From positions 21,930 through 85,929 of the forward strand of contig VIRH01000103.1 in NCBI GenBank assembly GCA_008107755.1: a DNA stretch of 64,000 nt. Reading direction: 5' to 3'. The position numbers and the translations under genes are program-made. Positions 31,484 through 42,387 of this stretch are shown here, piece by piece. The notes beneath the pieces are model-generated. The model made no database searches and was not told where the DNA came from. It saw nothing but the letters and a program-made list of their open reading frames with translations. The DNA is from Rhodobacterales bacterium (GTDB taxonomy: Bacteria > Pseudomonadota > Alphaproteobacteria > Rhizobiales > Stappiaceae). The stretch's first letter is position 1. Each line of letters opens with the position of its first letter.

Positions 31484-32059
31484 TCACCGCGCCATGTGCA
31501 GCCGTGCAGTGCGGATCAGCGCTTCGGTCAGCTTTTCAAGCTGCCCGGACACGCGCTCGTCCACGAGATTGCCCTTTTCGTCAAACGCGTTTGCGGCCTT
31601 CTGGATCGCGACCATTTGCGGCAGAACCGATGCGCCGAGCCCGACTTCGAGGATCGTCCGCATTCCGATGAGCCCGCGCATGCCGCCAAACCCTCCCGGG
31701 GACGCCGCACCGAGGGCGAAGATACGGTTCTTGTAGGCATCGCTCGGATCGCTGACGCGGCTGATCCAGTCGAGCGTGTTTTTCAGAAGCGGTGTCACGC
31801 CCGCGTTGTATTCCGGGCAGGCGATGAAGACCGCATCCTGGGAGGTGAACAGCCTGTGCAGCTTTCTGGCATTTTCCGGAACGCCGCTGCTGTCCTCGAG
31901 ATCGCCGTCATAAATCGGAAGCGCATAATCCTTCAGCGAGACATGCGTGACGTCGGCATCGAGGATCGCCAGCTGCTTTGCCGCGAGCGCAGCCAGCATG
32001 CGATTGTAGGAGCCGCCTCGGGTGGAGCCGGAAAAGACGAGTATTTTCGGATTTCTCAT
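31484..32059 (-). CDS. NADPH-dependent FMN reductase family protein
   Basis: Flavodoxin-like oxidoreductase of 191 residues. The FMN phosphate loop is FSGSTRGGSYNRML, and the family motif ACPEYNAGVTPLLKNTLDWI lies near residue 80. Members reduce quinones, chromate or azo compounds, or act as FMN reductases; the physiological substrate is unknown. It lies between pmtA and hslV on the same strand but with gaps over 50 bases. Confidence 0.9.
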   Translation of the reverse strand: MRNPKILVFSGSTRGGSYNRMLAALAAKQLAILDADVTHVSLKDYALPIYDGDLEDSSGVPENARKLHRLFTSQDAVFIACPEYNAGVTPLLKNTLDWISRVSDPSDAYKNRIFALGAASPGGFGGMRGLIGMRTILEVGLGASVLPQMVAIQKAANAFDEKGNLVDERVSGQLEKLTEALIRTARLHMAR

Positions 32060-32112
32060 TCAAGGCCTCCCGATCATGTTCAAATATGTATGGCGACAGA
32101 CCTGGACGCGGA

Positions 32113-32766
32113 TCAATGACCCTTGCGGTAGACCCAGACGCGTGCGGGCGGCAGGTTCTTCCAGACCCAGTCGGAACTATGGACGGCCACGCCCGGTCCG
32201 TCCGGTTTGACCGGTGCAGCCAGACCATAGGAAAACTGAATGAAGGGAGCGCCCGGCTTCAGAAGCTCCAGGGCTTCTGCCAGAAGCGCCTTTCGCACCG
32301 GTTCGGGGCGCGTCAGCAGCGGCAGAGAGGAGACGATCCCGTCAAGCACGGGAGCGTCGGAAGAGCTTTTCTCCAGAAACCCGCCATGCTGCGACAGGCT
32401 CTTTCCAAGTGCATAGGCATCGCCCTGCAGCACACTCATTCCCGGATAGCGGCGTGCAAGAAGCGCGCAGAAATCCGGGCTGTATTCGATCAGGTTGAGC
32501 TGCTTGTGGCCGAAACCGCGCTCCAGAAGAGCCTTGGTGACCACGCCCGTTCCCGGGCCGAGCTCGACCACCTGCGAATGCGGACGCGGGGTGAGAAAGG
32601 AGGCCATCCTGGCTGCGAGATCCGGGCCGGACGGGGTCACTGCGCCCGTGCGAAGCGGGTTCTGCGCCCACGACCGGATGAATTTCATCTCGTCCAGGAC
32701 CTTGGCACGCACGCCGCCCGCCCTTGCAAACTTTTCCCGAAGGGAACCACCACTGCGTTTCAGCAT
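32113..32766 (-). CDS. pmtA: Phospholipid N-methyltransferase, rhizobial PmtA type
   Basis: SAM-dependent methyltransferase of 217 residues that probably methylates phosphatidylethanolamine to phosphatidylcholine. The SAM-binding motif is VVELGPGTGVVTKALLERG. IRSWAQNPLRTGAVTPSGP before it is characteristic of the rhizobial PmtA/rRNA-dimethylase-like group. A position next to dnaJ is also typical of rhizobia. The alternative is a generic class I methyltransferase. Confidence 0.82.
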   Translation of the reverse strand: MLKRSGGSLREKFARAGGVRAKVLDEMKFIRSWAQNPLRTGAVTPSGPDLAARMASFLTPRPHSQVVELGPGTGVVTKALLERGFGHKQLNLIEYSPDFCALLARRYPGMSVLQGDAYALGKSLSQHGGFLEKSSSDAPVLDGIVSSLPLLTRPEPVRKALLAEALELLKPGAPFIQFSYGLAAPVKPDGPGVAVHSSDWVWKNLPPARVWVYRKGH

Positions 32767-32833
32767 CTTACCTCATCCGTGACCGGCTTGAATATAAGAG
32801 GAAATACAGCGTGTTACCATGGCCCGAGCCCCC

Positions 32834-33967
32834 TTATGCCCCGAGATTGTCGATAAAGTCCTTCACCTTCGAAAAGAACCCTGCGGATTCAGGGTGATTT
32901 TCGCCGGAGGATTCCATCTCGAACTCGGCGAGCAGTTCTCGCTGGCGCTTTGTCAGGTTGGTCGGCGTTTCGACCGTCACCTGAATATACATGTCGCCAT
33001 GCTGGCTGGACCGCATCACCGGCATGCCCTTGCCGCGCAGCCGGAACTGCTTTCCGGTCTGCGTGCCCTCGGGCACCTTGACCCTGCTGGTCGCGCCTTC
33101 GACGGTCGGCACGTCGAACTGGCCGCCGAGGGTCGCCGTCGACATGGATATCGGCACACGGCAGTAAAGGTCGGCACCGTCGCGCTGGAACAGCTCATGC
33201 GGTCGGATCGACAGGAAGATGTAGAGATCGCCCGCCGGACCACCGCGCACGCCCGCTTCGCCCTCGCCCGCAAGACGGATACGCGTTCCGTCTTCGATGC
33301 CGGCCGGGATATTCACCGACAGCGTCCGCTCCTGCGTCTTGCGGCCGGAGCCGCCACAGCTGTCGCACGGGTCGGTGATGACCTGACCGCGACCCTGACA
33401 GCTCGGACAGGTCCGCTCCAGCGTGAAGAAGCCCTGCGCTGCCCGCACCCGGCCCGCTCCGCCGCAAGTGCGGCAGGTGGTCGGGCTGGTTCCCGGCTTG
33501 GCGCCGGATCCGGAACAGGTGTCACAGGTGATGCTGGTTGGCACCTCGACCTCGACGGTCTTGCCCGAATAGGCGTCTTCCAGCGTGATATCGAGATTGT
33601 AGCGCAGGTCGGCGCCGCGCTCGCGACCGCCAGAGCGGCGTCCACCGCCGCCTCCCATGCCGAAGAATTCCTCGAAAATATCCGACATGGTGGAGGAGAA
33701 ATCATGCGCGCCGGCACCGCCGCGCCCGCCAAATCCACCGTTTTCGAAGGCCGCATGGCCGAACCGGTCGTAAGCCGCCCGCTTCTGCTCGTCCTTCAGC
33801 GTATCGTAGGCTTCGTTGACTTCCTTGAACTTGGCTTCCGCTTCCGCGTCGCCCGGGTTACGGTCGGGGTGGAACTGCATCGCCATCTTGCGATACGCGC
33901 TTTTCAGCGTCTTTCCGTCCGCTTCACGCGAAACACCCAGCACCTCGTAGAAATCACGTTTCGACAT
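32834..33967 (-). CDS. dnaJ: Chaperone protein DnaJ
   Basis: Hsp40 co-chaperone that activates DnaK. The J domain starts [15 protein letters not shown] and carries HPD in [13 protein letters not shown] Gly/Phe-rich linker, four CXXCXGXG zinc repeats and the C-terminal substrate domain follow. The ATG at 33967 has GGAAG 7 bases upstream. The product is 377 residues. It follows dnaK after a strong hairpin. Confidence 0.98.
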   Translation of the reverse strand: MSKRDFYEVLGVSREADGKTLKSAYRKMAMQFHPDRNPGDAEAEAKFKEVNEAYDTLKDEQKRAAYDRFGHAAFENGGFGGRGGAGAHDFSSTMSDIFEEFFGMGGGGGRRSGGRERGADLRYNLDITLEDAYSGKTVEVEVPTSITCDTCSGSGAKPGTSPTTCRTCGGAGRVRAAQGFFTLERTCPSCQGRGQVITDPCDSCGGSGRKTQERTLSVNIPAGIEDGTRIRLAGEGEAGVRGGPAGDLYIFLSIRPHELFQRDGADLYCRVPISMSTATLGGQFDVPTVEGATSRVKVPEGTQTGKQFRLRGKGMPVMRSSQHGDMYIQVTVETPTNLTKRQRELLAEFEMESSGENHPESAGFFSKVKDFIDNLGA

Positions 33968-34121
33968 CAAGATCTTCCGGTCTTGTTGTTGCGCCGCCGG
34001 TGGAGAAGTGCAATCCGGTCAATTCCGTCAAACTGAACTCTCCCTCCTCAAATACGGCGAAAGCGCCGGGCACAGGAGCCCTTTTCATCGGGCATGCAAG
34101 CAACCGGCGCCGGGAAATTGA

Positions 34122-34146
34122 CGGCCAGCCGGTTTTCGGCTGGCCG
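34122..34146 (-). terminator. Hairpin between dnaK and dnaJ
   Basis: A 10-bp perfect stem CGGCCAGCCG/CGGCTGGCCG with a 5-base loop starts 11 bases after the dnaK stop. No long U tract follows. It probably lowers transcription into dnaJ, giving more DnaK than DnaJ. Confidence 0.6.
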
Positions 34147-34156
34147 CGGTCATGCA

Positions 34157-36073
34157 TCATGCGGACTTCTTGTCGTCCTCGTCCTTGACTTCCTCGAAGT
34201 CGGCATCGACGACATCGTCGTCGGCCTCGGACTTGGCTTCGTCGCCACCTTCGGCTTCCGCATCTGCCTGGGCAGCCTGATACATGGCTTCACCCAGCTT
34301 CATGGAAGCTTCGGCAAGGGTCTGCGTCTTGGCCTTGATGTCTTCCAGATCTTCGCCTTCCAGCGAGGTCTTCAGGGCACCGAGAGCGTCCTCGATCGCG
34401 GACTTGTCTTCTGCGGCAACCTTGTCGCCGTAGTCCTTAAGCGACTTTTCCGTGGAGTGGACAAGAGACTCGGCCTGGTTCCTGGCTTCCACCATTTCCT
34501 TGCGCTTCTTGTCCTCGTCGGCGTGAGATTCAGCGTCCTTGATCATCTGATCGATGTCGGAGTCGCTGAGCCCGCCGGACGCCTGGATCCGGATCTGCTG
34601 TTCCTTGCCGGTGCCCTTGTCCTTCGCGGACACGTTGACGATACCGTTGGCGTCAATGTCGAAGGTGACTTCGATCTGCGGAACGCCACGCGGTGCCGGC
34701 GGCAGGCCGACCAGGTCAAACTGACCGAGGACCTTGTTGTCCGCAGCCATTTCACGCTCACCCTGGAAGACGCGGATGGTCACGGCCGTCTGATTGTCTT
34801 CAGCGGTCGAGAACACCTGGCCCTTCTTCGTCGGGATCGTCGTGTTACGGTCGATCAGACGGGTGAAGACACCGCCGAGGGTTTCGATACCGAGCGACAG
34901 CGGGGTGACGTCAAGCAGGAGAACGTCCTTGACGTCGCCCTGCAGAACGCCCGCCTGGATCGCGGCGCCCATGGCCACGACTTCGTCCGGGTTCACACCC
35001 TTGTGCGGCTCCTTGCCGAAGAAGGTCTTCACGGTTTCCTGGATCTTCGGCATGCGGGTCATGCCGCCGACCAGAACCACTTCGTCGATCTCGCCTGCGG
35101 CAAGACCGGCGTCCTTCAGGGCCGCCTTCATGGGTTCGATCGTACGCTTGACGAGATCATCGACCAGCGACTCGAACTTCGCGCGGGTCAGTTTCAGCGT
35201 CAGGTGCTTCGGACCGGAAGCATCGGCCGTGATGAACGGCAGGTTGATTTCGGTCTGGGAAGACGAGGACAGTTCGATCTTGGCCTTCTCGGCAGCTTCC
35301 TTCAGGCGCTGCAGAGCGAGCTTGTCGTTCTTCAGATCGATGCCCTGGTCCTTCTTGAACTCGGCTGCAAGATAATCGACCAGAACCATGTCGAAGTCTT
35401 CACCGCCGAGGAACGTGTCACCGTTGGTGGACTTCACTTCGAAGACGCCGTCGCCGATTTCCAGAACGGAAACGTCGAAGGTGCCGCCGCCAAGGTCGTA
35501 GACCGCGATGGTCTTGCCGTCGTTCTTGTCGAGACCGTAGGCAAGCGCTGCCGCCGTCGGCTCGTTGATGATGCGCAGGACTTCGAGACCGGCGATCTTG
35601 CCGGCGTCCTTGGTGGCCTGACGCTGGGCATCGTTGAAGTAGGCCGGGACGGTGATGACCGCCTGGGTGACCTTTTCACCGAGATAGCCTTCCGCCGTTT
35701 CCTTCATCTTCTGAAGGATGAACGCGGAGACCTGGGAAGGAGAATACTTTTCCCCGTTCGCTTCCACCCACGCGTCGCCGTTGTCGGCCTTGACGATCTC
35801 GAACGGCACAAGCTTCTTGTCCTTGCCGACGGTCGGATCATCGTAGCGGCGACCAATCAGGCGCTTCACTGCGAAAAGGGTGTTGGTCGGGTTCGTGACA
35901 GCCTGGCGCTTTGCCGGCTGGCCAACGAGACGCTCACCGTCGTCCGAGAACGCCACCATGGATGGGGTGGTGCGGGCGCCTTCTGCGTTTTCGATGACTT
36001 TGGAATCCTTGCCGTCCATGACGGCGACGCACGAATTGGTCGTGCCGAGGTCGATACCAATGACCTTTGCCAT
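34157..36073 (-). CDS. dnaK: Chaperone protein DnaK
   Basis: Hsp70 chaperone of 638 residues. The ATPase domain shows [35 protein letters not shown] and [15 protein letters not shown]. The substrate domain and acidic C-terminal tail follow. grpE is not in the window. A heat-shock promoter lies 135-163 bases upstream. Confidence 0.99.
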   Translation of the reverse strand: MAKVIGIDLGTTNSCVAVMDGKDSKVIENAEGARTTPSMVAFSDDGERLVGQPAKRQAVTNPTNTLFAVKRLIGRRYDDPTVGKDKKLVPFEIVKADNGDAWVEANGEKYSPSQVSAFILQKMKETAEGYLGEKVTQAVITVPAYFNDAQRQATKDAGKIAGLEVLRIINEPTAAALAYGLDKNDGKTIAVYDLGGGTFDVSVLEIGDGVFEVKSTNGDTFLGGEDFDMVLVDYLAAEFKKDQGIDLKNDKLALQRLKEAAEKAKIELSSSSQTEINLPFITADASGPKHLTLKLTRAKFESLVDDLVKRTIEPMKAALKDAGLAAGEIDEVVLVGGMTRMPKIQETVKTFFGKEPHKGVNPDEVVAMGAAIQAGVLQGDVKDVLLLDVTPLSLGIETLGGVFTRLIDRNTTIPTKKGQVFSTAEDNQTAVTIRVFQGEREMAADNKVLGQFDLVGLPPAPRGVPQIEVTFDIDANGIVNVSAKDKGTGKEQQIRIQASGGLSDSDIDQMIKDAESHADEDKKRKEMVEARNQAESLVHSTEKSLKDYGDKVAAEDKSAIEDALGALKTSLEGEDLEDIKAKTQTLAEASMKLGEAMYQAAQADAEAEGGDEAKSEADDDVVDADFEEVKDEDDKKSA

Positions 36074-36452
36074 TTTTAGCCTCTCTTTCTAGCAAACCGG
36101 AAGGACCCATTCAGGCGTCTATCCGGCTCCTCTCACTTGGGTTCCGGGCTGGCCCCGGACAACGCGCCATAAGAACTTGTCTGGATTTGGCGCGAAGCTT
36201 GATCGCTATATAGGTGGATGAAACTTTGCCTGCAAGATATCCATCCACCGACATTTTGAAAACTTCACGCCCCATACAGCACATGCAGCTGCGATTCCCG
36301 GGTCGAAGCGACCGGAAACGGCCAGCCTTTTCAAGCGATCAAGCGTTTCCCCGCTCGCCTCTTCGCGAATCTTTCCGGCTTCGGTAGCATGCCTTCACCG
36401 ATCTGAAACCGGCCGCAAAATTGCGTGCGGCCCGACCGATGGAGACTGTGCA
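36074..36452. other. Intergenic region between dnaK and the divergent gene
   Basis: Contains the dnaK heat-shock promoter and the 5' untranslated region. Promoter elements for the divergent plus-strand gene should also be here but were not clearly recognised. No further gene is supported. Confidence 0.6.
36208..36236 (-). promoter_or_regulatory. RpoH-type promoter of dnaK
   Basis: Minus strand reads CTTG, an 18-base spacer, then CCTATATAG. This matches the alphaproteobacterial sigma-32 consensus CTTG-N17/18-CYTATNT at every defined position. The expected transcript has a leader of about 125 bases before dnaK. Confidence 0.85.
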
Positions 36453-37298
36453 TTGAAAGATCCCGAGCTCTGGGCGCGCATTGCGGCCAGCGATCCGGGC
36501 GACATCGAGGCCGACTTTTCGTTTTCCGCACGCCTGGCGCGCGAGTGCTGCTGGACACAAGGCCATGCGCGCCACGTCATCCGGGAATACCAGCGGTTTG
36601 TCTATCTCAGCCGGCTGAGCCCGCACCCGGTCACGCCGAGCGATGAGGTCGATCAGGCCTGGCACCTGCACCTGACCTACACCCGCCACTACTGGGGACC
36701 GTTCAAGGCCGCGCTCGGCGGACCGCTTCACCATATGCCGACCCGAGGCGGCGCCGACCAGGCGAACCTCTTCCGGCACCTCTATCGCCAGACGCTTGAG
36801 CTATATCGGAGCGAATTCGGCGAACCGCCTGCGGATATCTGGCCGGATGTGGAAACGCGCTTTTCCCGGCCACAGCATCTGACGCGGGTGAACCGCCATG
36901 ACTACTGGATGATCCCGAAGCCGAAATGCCCGGCCTTCGCCAGCCGCATTCTCAAGCACCTGGCGAGCATTCCCGCGCCCGTCCTGCGCACGTTCGCCGT
37001 CCTCGCCGTGCTCGGCATCGGTACACGACTTGCCTTTGCACATGGCGTTCCTCACGGAGATTCGCTGCCGGAAATGCTGTTGAACATGGTTCATCACTGG
37101 CTGACGGAACACACGTTCGAGTTCTTCATCTTCTCGGCTCTGGGCGCTTTCCTGATCTTTCTGGTCTACGGGTTCTGGAAGGGCATCTTCGGCGACGCCA
37201 GCCGCTCCAGCGGAACCGGATGCAACGCAAGCGGAGGCGGTGGAGACAGCGGCTGCAGCTCCGGATGTGCAGGGTGCGGCGGCGGTGGCGGCGACTGA
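36453..37298 (+). CDS. Uncharacterised membrane protein with Gly/Cys-rich tail
   Basis: Protein of 281 residues, function unknown. The N-terminal 150 residues contain VDQAWHLHLTYTRHYWG, which resembles the glycine-rich-domain (DUF1399/TIGR04222-like) group. Two hydrophobic stretches follow (about residues 179-200 and 218-245). The last 30 residues are almost only Gly, Ser and Cys, with six Cys in GCNASGGGGDSGCSSGCAGC. That tail could bind metal or form disulphides. The start is TTG with GGAG about 9 bases upstream. alkB follows after 22 bases. Confidence 0.75.
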   Translation: MKDPELWARIAASDPGDIEADFSFSARLARECCWTQGHARHVIREYQRFVYLSRLSPHPVTPSDEVDQAWHLHLTYTRHYWGPFKAALGGPLHHMPTRGGADQANLFRHLYRQTLELYRSEFGEPPADIWPDVETRFSRPQHLTRVNRHDYWMIPKPKCPAFASRILKHLASIPAPVLRTFAVLAVLGIGTRLAFAHGVPHGDSLPEMLLNMVHHWLTEHTFEFFIFSALGAFLIFLVYGFWKGIFGDASRSSGTGCNASGGGGDSGCSSGCAGCGGGGGD

Positions 37299-37320
37299 CC
37301 CGCTTCGCTACACTTGAGCC

Positions 37321-37944
37321 ATGCAGAACAGTCACATCAACGGTCTGTCCGGCCTCGCCTATCTACCGGACCACTTCGACCGCGACGCGCAGGAAACCCT
37401 TCTGGAGGAGATCCGCAAGATCGTCGCCGAGGCGCCGCTGTTTCAGCCGGCAATGCCGAAAACCGGCAAGCCCTTCAGCGTGCGGATGAGCAATTGCGGC
37501 CCGCTCGGCTGGGTCGCGGATGTCAATGGCTATCGCTACCAGCCCAATCATCCCGAGACGGGAAAACCCTGGCCGGCGATACCGGCGCGGCTACAGGCGC
37601 TGTGGTCCGAAATTGCGCCCGACGCCCCGCCTCCCGAAGCGTGTCTGATCAATTACTACAGCACGGATGCGAAACTCGGACTGCATCAGGACCGTGACGA
37701 GGACATGTTCGATGCTCCGGTCGTCTCGGTCTCTCTCGGCGACACCGCAACCTTTCGCGTCGGCGGGCTGAACCGCAAGGATCCGACAAAATCGTTTCGC
37801 CTCAAGTCCGGCGACGTCGTGGTGCTGGGTGGCGACGCGCGCCTTGCCCATCACGGGGTCGACCGGATCCTGAAGGGAACGTCCACGCTTCTGAAAAGCG
37901 GAGGCAGGATCAACCTGACATTGAGGCGGGTGACGGCGCCCTGA
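37321..37944 (+). CDS. alkB: AlkB-type alpha-ketoglutarate dioxygenase
   Basis: Fe(II)/2-oxoglutarate dioxygenase that removes alkyl lesions such as 1-methyladenine and 3-methylcytosine. The metal triad is visible as His and Asp in LGLHQDRDEDMF and His in DARLAHHGVDRI. The 2-oxoglutarate-binding Arg is in RINLTLRRV. The 207 residues match bacterial AlkB. It is probably co-transcribed with the preceding membrane protein gene. Confidence 0.95.
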   Translation: MQNSHINGLSGLAYLPDHFDRDAQETLLEEIRKIVAEAPLFQPAMPKTGKPFSVRMSNCGPLGWVADVNGYRYQPNHPETGKPWPAIPARLQALWSEIAPDAPPPEACLINYYSTDAKLGLHQDRDEDMFDAPVVSVSLGDTATFRVGGLNRKDPTKSFRLKSGDVVVLGGDARLAHHGVDRILKGTSTLLKSGGRINLTLRRVTAP

Positions 37945-37977
37945 ACCGACCTTTCGGCCGGATGCAAGTTGGCGCCG

Positions 37978-39561
37978 TCAGAAGAACATCTGCGCGGCGA
38001 TGGCAGCCAGAGACGCCGCAATCACCCACAGCGCCACCCGGCCGGAGCGTGTATGGCGCGCTTCGGCCTTGCCGATGGCCTCTGCCGTCTCGCTGTCGAA
38101 CTTGAGCCCGGAGGCCGTCATCTTCTCCAGCTCTTCCGACATGCGCCCGATGCGGTCGGCGAAGAGGGGCATGTCATTGGCAACGCGTGACAGCGCCGAC
38201 AGAACGTCACCGACGTCCCTGAGCTTGCCGGCGGGGCCGAGGTGTTCGCGGATCCAGCCACCGACCACAGGCTCGGCCGTGCGCCACATGTCGAGGTTGG
38301 GATTGAGCGAACGCGCGACGCCTTCGACCACCACCATGGTCTTCTGCAGCATGATGAGCTGCGTCTGCGTGCTCATCTCGAACAACTCCGTCACCTCGAA
38401 GAGCTGCGTCAACAGGCGCGCCATGGAGATTTCGCTGGCGTCATGCCCGTGGATCGGCTCGCCAATGGCGCGGATGGCCTGGGCGAACATGTCGACATCC
38501 TGATGGCCGGGGACGTAGCCCGCCTCGAAATGCACTTCCGCCACGCGCTTGTAGTTGCGGGTGATGAAGCCGAAAAGGATTTCCGCCAGGAACCGGCGCT
38601 CGCGCTTGCTGAGACGTCCGATGATGCCGAAGTCCACGGCGACCAACGTTCCATCGGTCTGGACGAACAGGTTGCCCTGGTGCATGTCCGCATGAAAGAA
38701 ACCGTCGCGCAGCGTGTGCCGCAGGAAGTTCTGAATGACGGAAGCCGCGAGCGCCTCCAGATCGAGGCCGTCCTCCGTCAGGCCGTCGAGGTCGGAGAGC
38801 TTGCGGCCGTCGATCCATTCCATGGTGAGCACGCCCTTGGCGGTGCGCAGCCAATCGACCTGGGGAACACGAAAGCCGGAATCCTCGCTGGTGTTTTCAG
38901 CCATCTCGGAAAGAGCGGCTGCCTCCAGACGGAAGTCCATTTCCATCGCGACGGACTGGGCGAGCGTGTCGACCACGGCAACGGGACGCAATCGCCGCGA
39001 GGGGGCGTGGAACTTCTCCGCCAGCCGCGCCACGAGATAAAAGCTCTCCAGGTCGCGATGGAAGCGTCTCGAAACGCCGGGCCGCAGCACCTTGACCGCA
39101 ACCTTGCGCTCGCCGCCATCCTTGTCCCGGACGATTGCGGGATGGACCTGCGCGATGGACGCGGCCGCGACCGCTTCGCCGAATTCGACGAAAATCTCTT
39201 CCACCGGCCGGCCGAGCTGATCGCTGATGGCGGCGCGGGCTTCCTCATGATCGAAGGCGGGCAGCCGGTCCTGAAGGGACGCAAGCTCGCGCGCGGCATC
39301 CTTGCCGACGACATCGGCGCGCGTTGCCAGAAACTGGCCGAGCTTCACATAGGAAGGCCCCAGACGATTGAGGGCGTCCGACAGGCGCCGATCCGCGCTC
39401 TTGTCCTTGACGGCAGGCCGCTCCAGAAGCCGGGCGAGCCGGATGCCGAGCCGCGGTCCCGCCGGAAGATCCGGCAGATGGACGAGGCCGAACACGCCTT
39501 CGCGCGCCATGACGAAACCCGCCCGCACAAGGCGGAAGAAGGGCATGATGCGAAACGCCAT
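37978..39561 (-). CDS. ubiB: Ubiquinone biosynthesis protein UbiB
   Basis: Atypical ABC1/ADCK kinase-like ATPase required for ubiquinone synthesis. The KxGQ motif is in LGPSYVKLGQFLATRADVV. The catalytic-loop-like FFHADMHQGNLF and the metal motif VAVDFG follow. One or two C-terminal membrane helices end the 527-residue protein (VALWVIAASLAAIAAQMFF). It lies directly behind ubiE with 3 bases between them. Confidence 0.96.
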   Translation of the reverse strand: MAFRIMPFFRLVRAGFVMAREGVFGLVHLPDLPAGPRLGIRLARLLERPAVKDKSADRRLSDALNRLGPSYVKLGQFLATRADVVGKDAARELASLQDRLPAFDHEEARAAISDQLGRPVEEIFVEFGEAVAAASIAQVHPAIVRDKDGGERKVAVKVLRPGVSRRFHRDLESFYLVARLAEKFHAPSRRLRPVAVVDTLAQSVAMEMDFRLEAAALSEMAENTSEDSGFRVPQVDWLRTAKGVLTMEWIDGRKLSDLDGLTEDGLDLEALAASVIQNFLRHTLRDGFFHADMHQGNLFVQTDGTLVAVDFGIIGRLSKRERRFLAEILFGFITRNYKRVAEVHFEAGYVPGHQDVDMFAQAIRAIGEPIHGHDASEISMARLLTQLFEVTELFEMSTQTQLIMLQKTMVVVEGVARSLNPNLDMWRTAEPVVGGWIREHLGPAGKLRDVGDVLSALSRVANDMPLFADRIGRMSEELEKMTASGLKFDSETAEAIGKAEARHTRSGRVALWVIAASLAAIAAQMFF

Positions 39562-39564
39562 GGA

Positions 39565-40368
39565 TCAGTATTTCCAACCTGAATGGAGGGCCGAAATGCC
39601 ACCGGAATAATTGCGGTAAGTCACGCGCTCGAAGCCGGCCTGACGGATCATCTCGGCAAACCGTTCCTGGCTCGGGAAATTGCGGATCGATTCCACCAGA
39701 TACTTGTAGGGATCGCCGTCCCCGGTCACCATCCGTCCCATCGTGGGGATCGCCTGGAAGGAAAACGTGTCGTAGACCTTGTCCAGAAGCGGAACGTCGA
39801 CCTCGGAAAATTCCAGGCAAAGGAACCGGCCGCCGCGCTTGAGCACCCGGCGCGCCTCGCGAAGGGCCTTGGGAATGTCAGGCACGTTTCGAATGCCGAA
39901 GGCGATCGTGTAGGCATCGAAGCTGGCGTCGGGAAACGGCAGATCTTCCGCATTGCCCTGGGTGAAGGTGATATGGTCGGCAAGGCCAGCCTTTTCCGCC
40001 CTGTCTCGGCCAACGCCCAGCATGCTCTCGTTGATGTCGCAGACGACGGCTTCGACCGTTTCGCCGGACCTTCGCACGACCCGGGTGGCGATGTCGCCGG
40101 TACCGCCGGCCACGTCCAGAAGTCGCCAGCCGGACGCATTCGATTTCGGCGGCGCCAGAAACGAGACCATCGCGTCCTTCCACACCCTGTGGAAACCACC
40201 GGACATGAGGTCGTTCATCAGGTCGTAGCGCTCCGCAACCTTGTGAAAGACGTCATCGACGAGTGCCTGCTTGCTGCCTTCGGCCACCCGTGTAAACCCG
40301 AAGCTTGTCGGCATTTCCTCCGGCGCGCGGCCGGTCTTGCCCTTTTGCCCCTGTGGCTGCTGAGTCAT
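39565..40368 (-). CDS. ubiE: Ubiquinone/menaquinone C-methyltransferase UbiE
   Basis: SAM-dependent methyltransferase of quinone synthesis. Diagnostic segments are [21 protein letters not shown], split across the N terminus, [14 protein letters not shown] and [20 protein letters not shown]. The ATG at 40368 is preceded by a strong AGGAGG, 7 bases away; an in-frame ATG at 40398 has none. The protein is 267 residues. It forms an operon with ubiB and is divergent from mutM. Confidence 0.96.
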   Translation of the reverse strand: MTQQPQGQKGKTGRAPEEMPTSFGFTRVAEGSKQALVDDVFHKVAERYDLMNDLMSGGFHRVWKDAMVSFLAPPKSNASGWRLLDVAGGTGDIATRVVRRSGETVEAVVCDINESMLGVGRDRAEKAGLADHITFTQGNAEDLPFPDASFDAYTIAFGIRNVPDIPKALREARRVLKRGGRFLCLEFSEVDVPLLDKVYDTFSFQAIPTMGRMVTGDGDPYKYLVESIRNFPSQERFAEMIRQAGFERVTYRNYSGGISALHSGWKY

Positions 40369-40530
40369 GAAAGCGCCTCCTGGCGGAACCTTTGTCAAAC
40401 TTGGGTCGAACTGCGTTCAAATCGCGCCGGACCATAGTACAAGCGCCTGATCAGCGCTATCTATGCCGGGAAGAAAAACCCATATGTCGCAGCGCTATAA
40501 ACTGCAACGGGAACGGAGACCAGACCCAAC

Positions 40531-41424
40531 ATGCCTGAATTGCCGGAAGTCGAAACGGTCCGCACCGGACTTGCCCCGACATTCGAGGGCGCCCTGATCA
40601 CGGCGGTGGACCAGAACCGGGCGGATCTGCGCTTTCCGTTTCCCGAAAACTTCGTTGGCCGGCTCGCAGGCCGCAAGGTGACTGCGCTTTCCCGGCGGTC
40701 GAAATATCTGCTGGCCGACATCGACGGCGGCGATGTCCTCGTCATGCATCTGGGCATGTCCGGCTCTTTCCGCGTCCAGCACGCGGCGGCGGAGACACTG
40801 CCCGGCAACTTCGCCCTGGACCGCAGCAAGGACCCGAAGCACGACCATGTGGTGTTTCATCTGCAGACCCCTGACGGAGGGGCTGCTCGCATTATCTATA
40901 ATGACCCGCGACGGTTCGGTTTCATGGACCTGATCGGGCGGGCGCAGCTCGCCGAACACGCCTACTTTCGCGAACTCGGCCTCGAACCGCTCGGCAATGA
41001 CCTGAGCGGCGAAACGCTGGCCCGGCTGTTCCGCGATCGCAAGACGCCGCTCAAGGCGGCGCTGCTCAATCAGAAACTCGTGGCCGGTCTCGGCAACATA
41101 TATGTCTGCGAGGCCCTGTGGCGAACCGGACTGAGCCCGATGCGGGCCGCCGGAACGCTGGTGACCCCCACCGGAAAGCCGACGCGCAAGGCATCGGACC
41201 TTGCCGACAACATCCGGGCAACCCTGCAGGACGCCATCAAGGCGGGAGGCTCTTCCTTGCGCGATCACACGCAGGCCGACGGATCGCTGGGGTATTTCCA
41301 GCATTCCTTCGCGGTTTATGACCGCGAGGGCCATGCCTGCCGGACCGAAGGCTGCGCCGGAACGATCTCGCGGGTGGTCCAGTCCAACAGGTCGACATTT
41401 TACTGCAGTCTCTGCCAGCGCTGA
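40531..41424 (+). CDS. mutM: Formamidopyrimidine-DNA glycosylase
   Basis: Base-excision repair glycosylase/AP lyase acting on 8-oxoguanine and formamidopyrimidines. The catalytic Pro follows the initiator Met in [14 protein letters not shown]. The H2TH region includes [17 protein letters not shown]. The C-terminal zinc finger shows four Cys in CRTEGC and YCSLC. The 297 residues are normal. It diverges from ubiE. Confidence 0.97.
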   Translation: MPELPEVETVRTGLAPTFEGALITAVDQNRADLRFPFPENFVGRLAGRKVTALSRRSKYLLADIDGGDVLVMHLGMSGSFRVQHAAAETLPGNFALDRSKDPKHDHVVFHLQTPDGGAARIIYNDPRRFGFMDLIGRAQLAEHAYFRELGLEPLGNDLSGETLARLFRDRKTPLKAALLNQKLVAGLGNIYVCEALWRTGLSPMRAAGTLVTPTGKPTRKASDLADNIRATLQDAIKAGGSSLRDHTQADGSLGYFQHSFAVYDREGHACRTEGCAGTISRVVQSNRSTFYCSLCQR

Positions 41425-41529
41425 TACCAGCCGCCCGGAAGTGCCGCAGGGATCAGTCTTGCGGACCCGATCCGGGTCGGATACCCATTGCGCAGAAGGT
41501 CCGACATCCTCGCATTGGGAGCAGGCGAC

Positions 41530-42303
41530 ATGGGATACGAGAACATCCGCGTTGAAAAACGGGGCAAGGTTGGTCTGATCACGCTGGACCGTCCGAAGGC
41601 GCTGAACGCCCTGAATTCCGAGCTCATCGACGAACTCGGCAAGGCGCTCGACGGTTTCGAGGCGGACGAGCGCATCGGCTGCGTGGTCGTGACCGGATCG
41701 GAGAAGGCCTTCGCCGCCGGCGCCGACATCAAGGAAATGCAGCCGCATACCTTCTCGTCGGCCTATCAGACCGACCTGATCACGCCTTTCGACCGCGTTT
41801 CGCGCAACCGCAAGCCGATCATTGCCGCCGTTGCCGGCTATGCGCTGGGCGGCGGCTGTGAACTGGCGATGCTGTGCGACTTCATCATTGCGGCCGACAC
41901 GGCCAAATTCGGCCAGCCAGAAATCACCCTTGGCGTGATCCCAGGAGCGGGTGGCACCCAGCGCCTGACACGTTTCGTCGGAAAGTCGAAGGCGATGGAC
42001 ATGGTGCTGACCGGACGCCTGATGGATGCCGAGGAAGCCGAGCGCTGCGGTCTCGTGAGCCGGGTCGTTGCAGCCGACGATCTCATGGAAGAGACGATGA
42101 AGGCGGCGGAGAAGATCGCCGATTTCTCCCTGCCCGTGGTGATGATGGCAAAGGAATGCGTCGATCGAGCCTATGAGACGACCCTTGCGGAGGGCGTGCG
42201 CTTCGAGCGCCGCGCGTTCCATTCCATGTTCGCCCTGGAAGACCAGAAGGAAGGCATGAGCGCCTTCGTCGAGAAACGCTCGCCGCAATTCGGCAACAAG
42301 TAG
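41530..42303 (+). CDS. Enoyl-CoA hydratase/isomerase family protein
   Basis: Crotonase-fold enzyme of 257 residues, most likely a short-chain enoyl-CoA hydratase of beta-oxidation. The oxyanion motif is [20 protein letters not shown]. Both catalytic Glu positions expected for a hydratase appear (CELAMLCD and [13 protein letters not shown]). The ATG at 41530 opens [19 protein letters not shown], the family start; the frame is open 14 codons upstream. Confidence 0.9.
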   Translation: MGYENIRVEKRGKVGLITLDRPKALNALNSELIDELGKALDGFEADERIGCVVVTGSEKAFAAGADIKEMQPHTFSSAYQTDLITPFDRVSRNRKPIIAAVAGYALGGGCELAMLCDFIIAADTAKFGQPEITLGVIPGAGGTQRLTRFVGKSKAMDMVLTGRLMDAEEAERCGLVSRVVAADDLMEETMKAAEKIADFSLPVVMMAKECVDRAYETTLAEGVRFERRAFHSMFALEDQKEGMSAFVEKRSPQFGNK

Positions 42304-42387
42304 GGGCGGGACGCGCTGAGCGGTACCGTCGGACCATGCCGTCCGGGTTCTCTTCGGCATAAACACCCGTTGGCGGCGATAAAGCCG

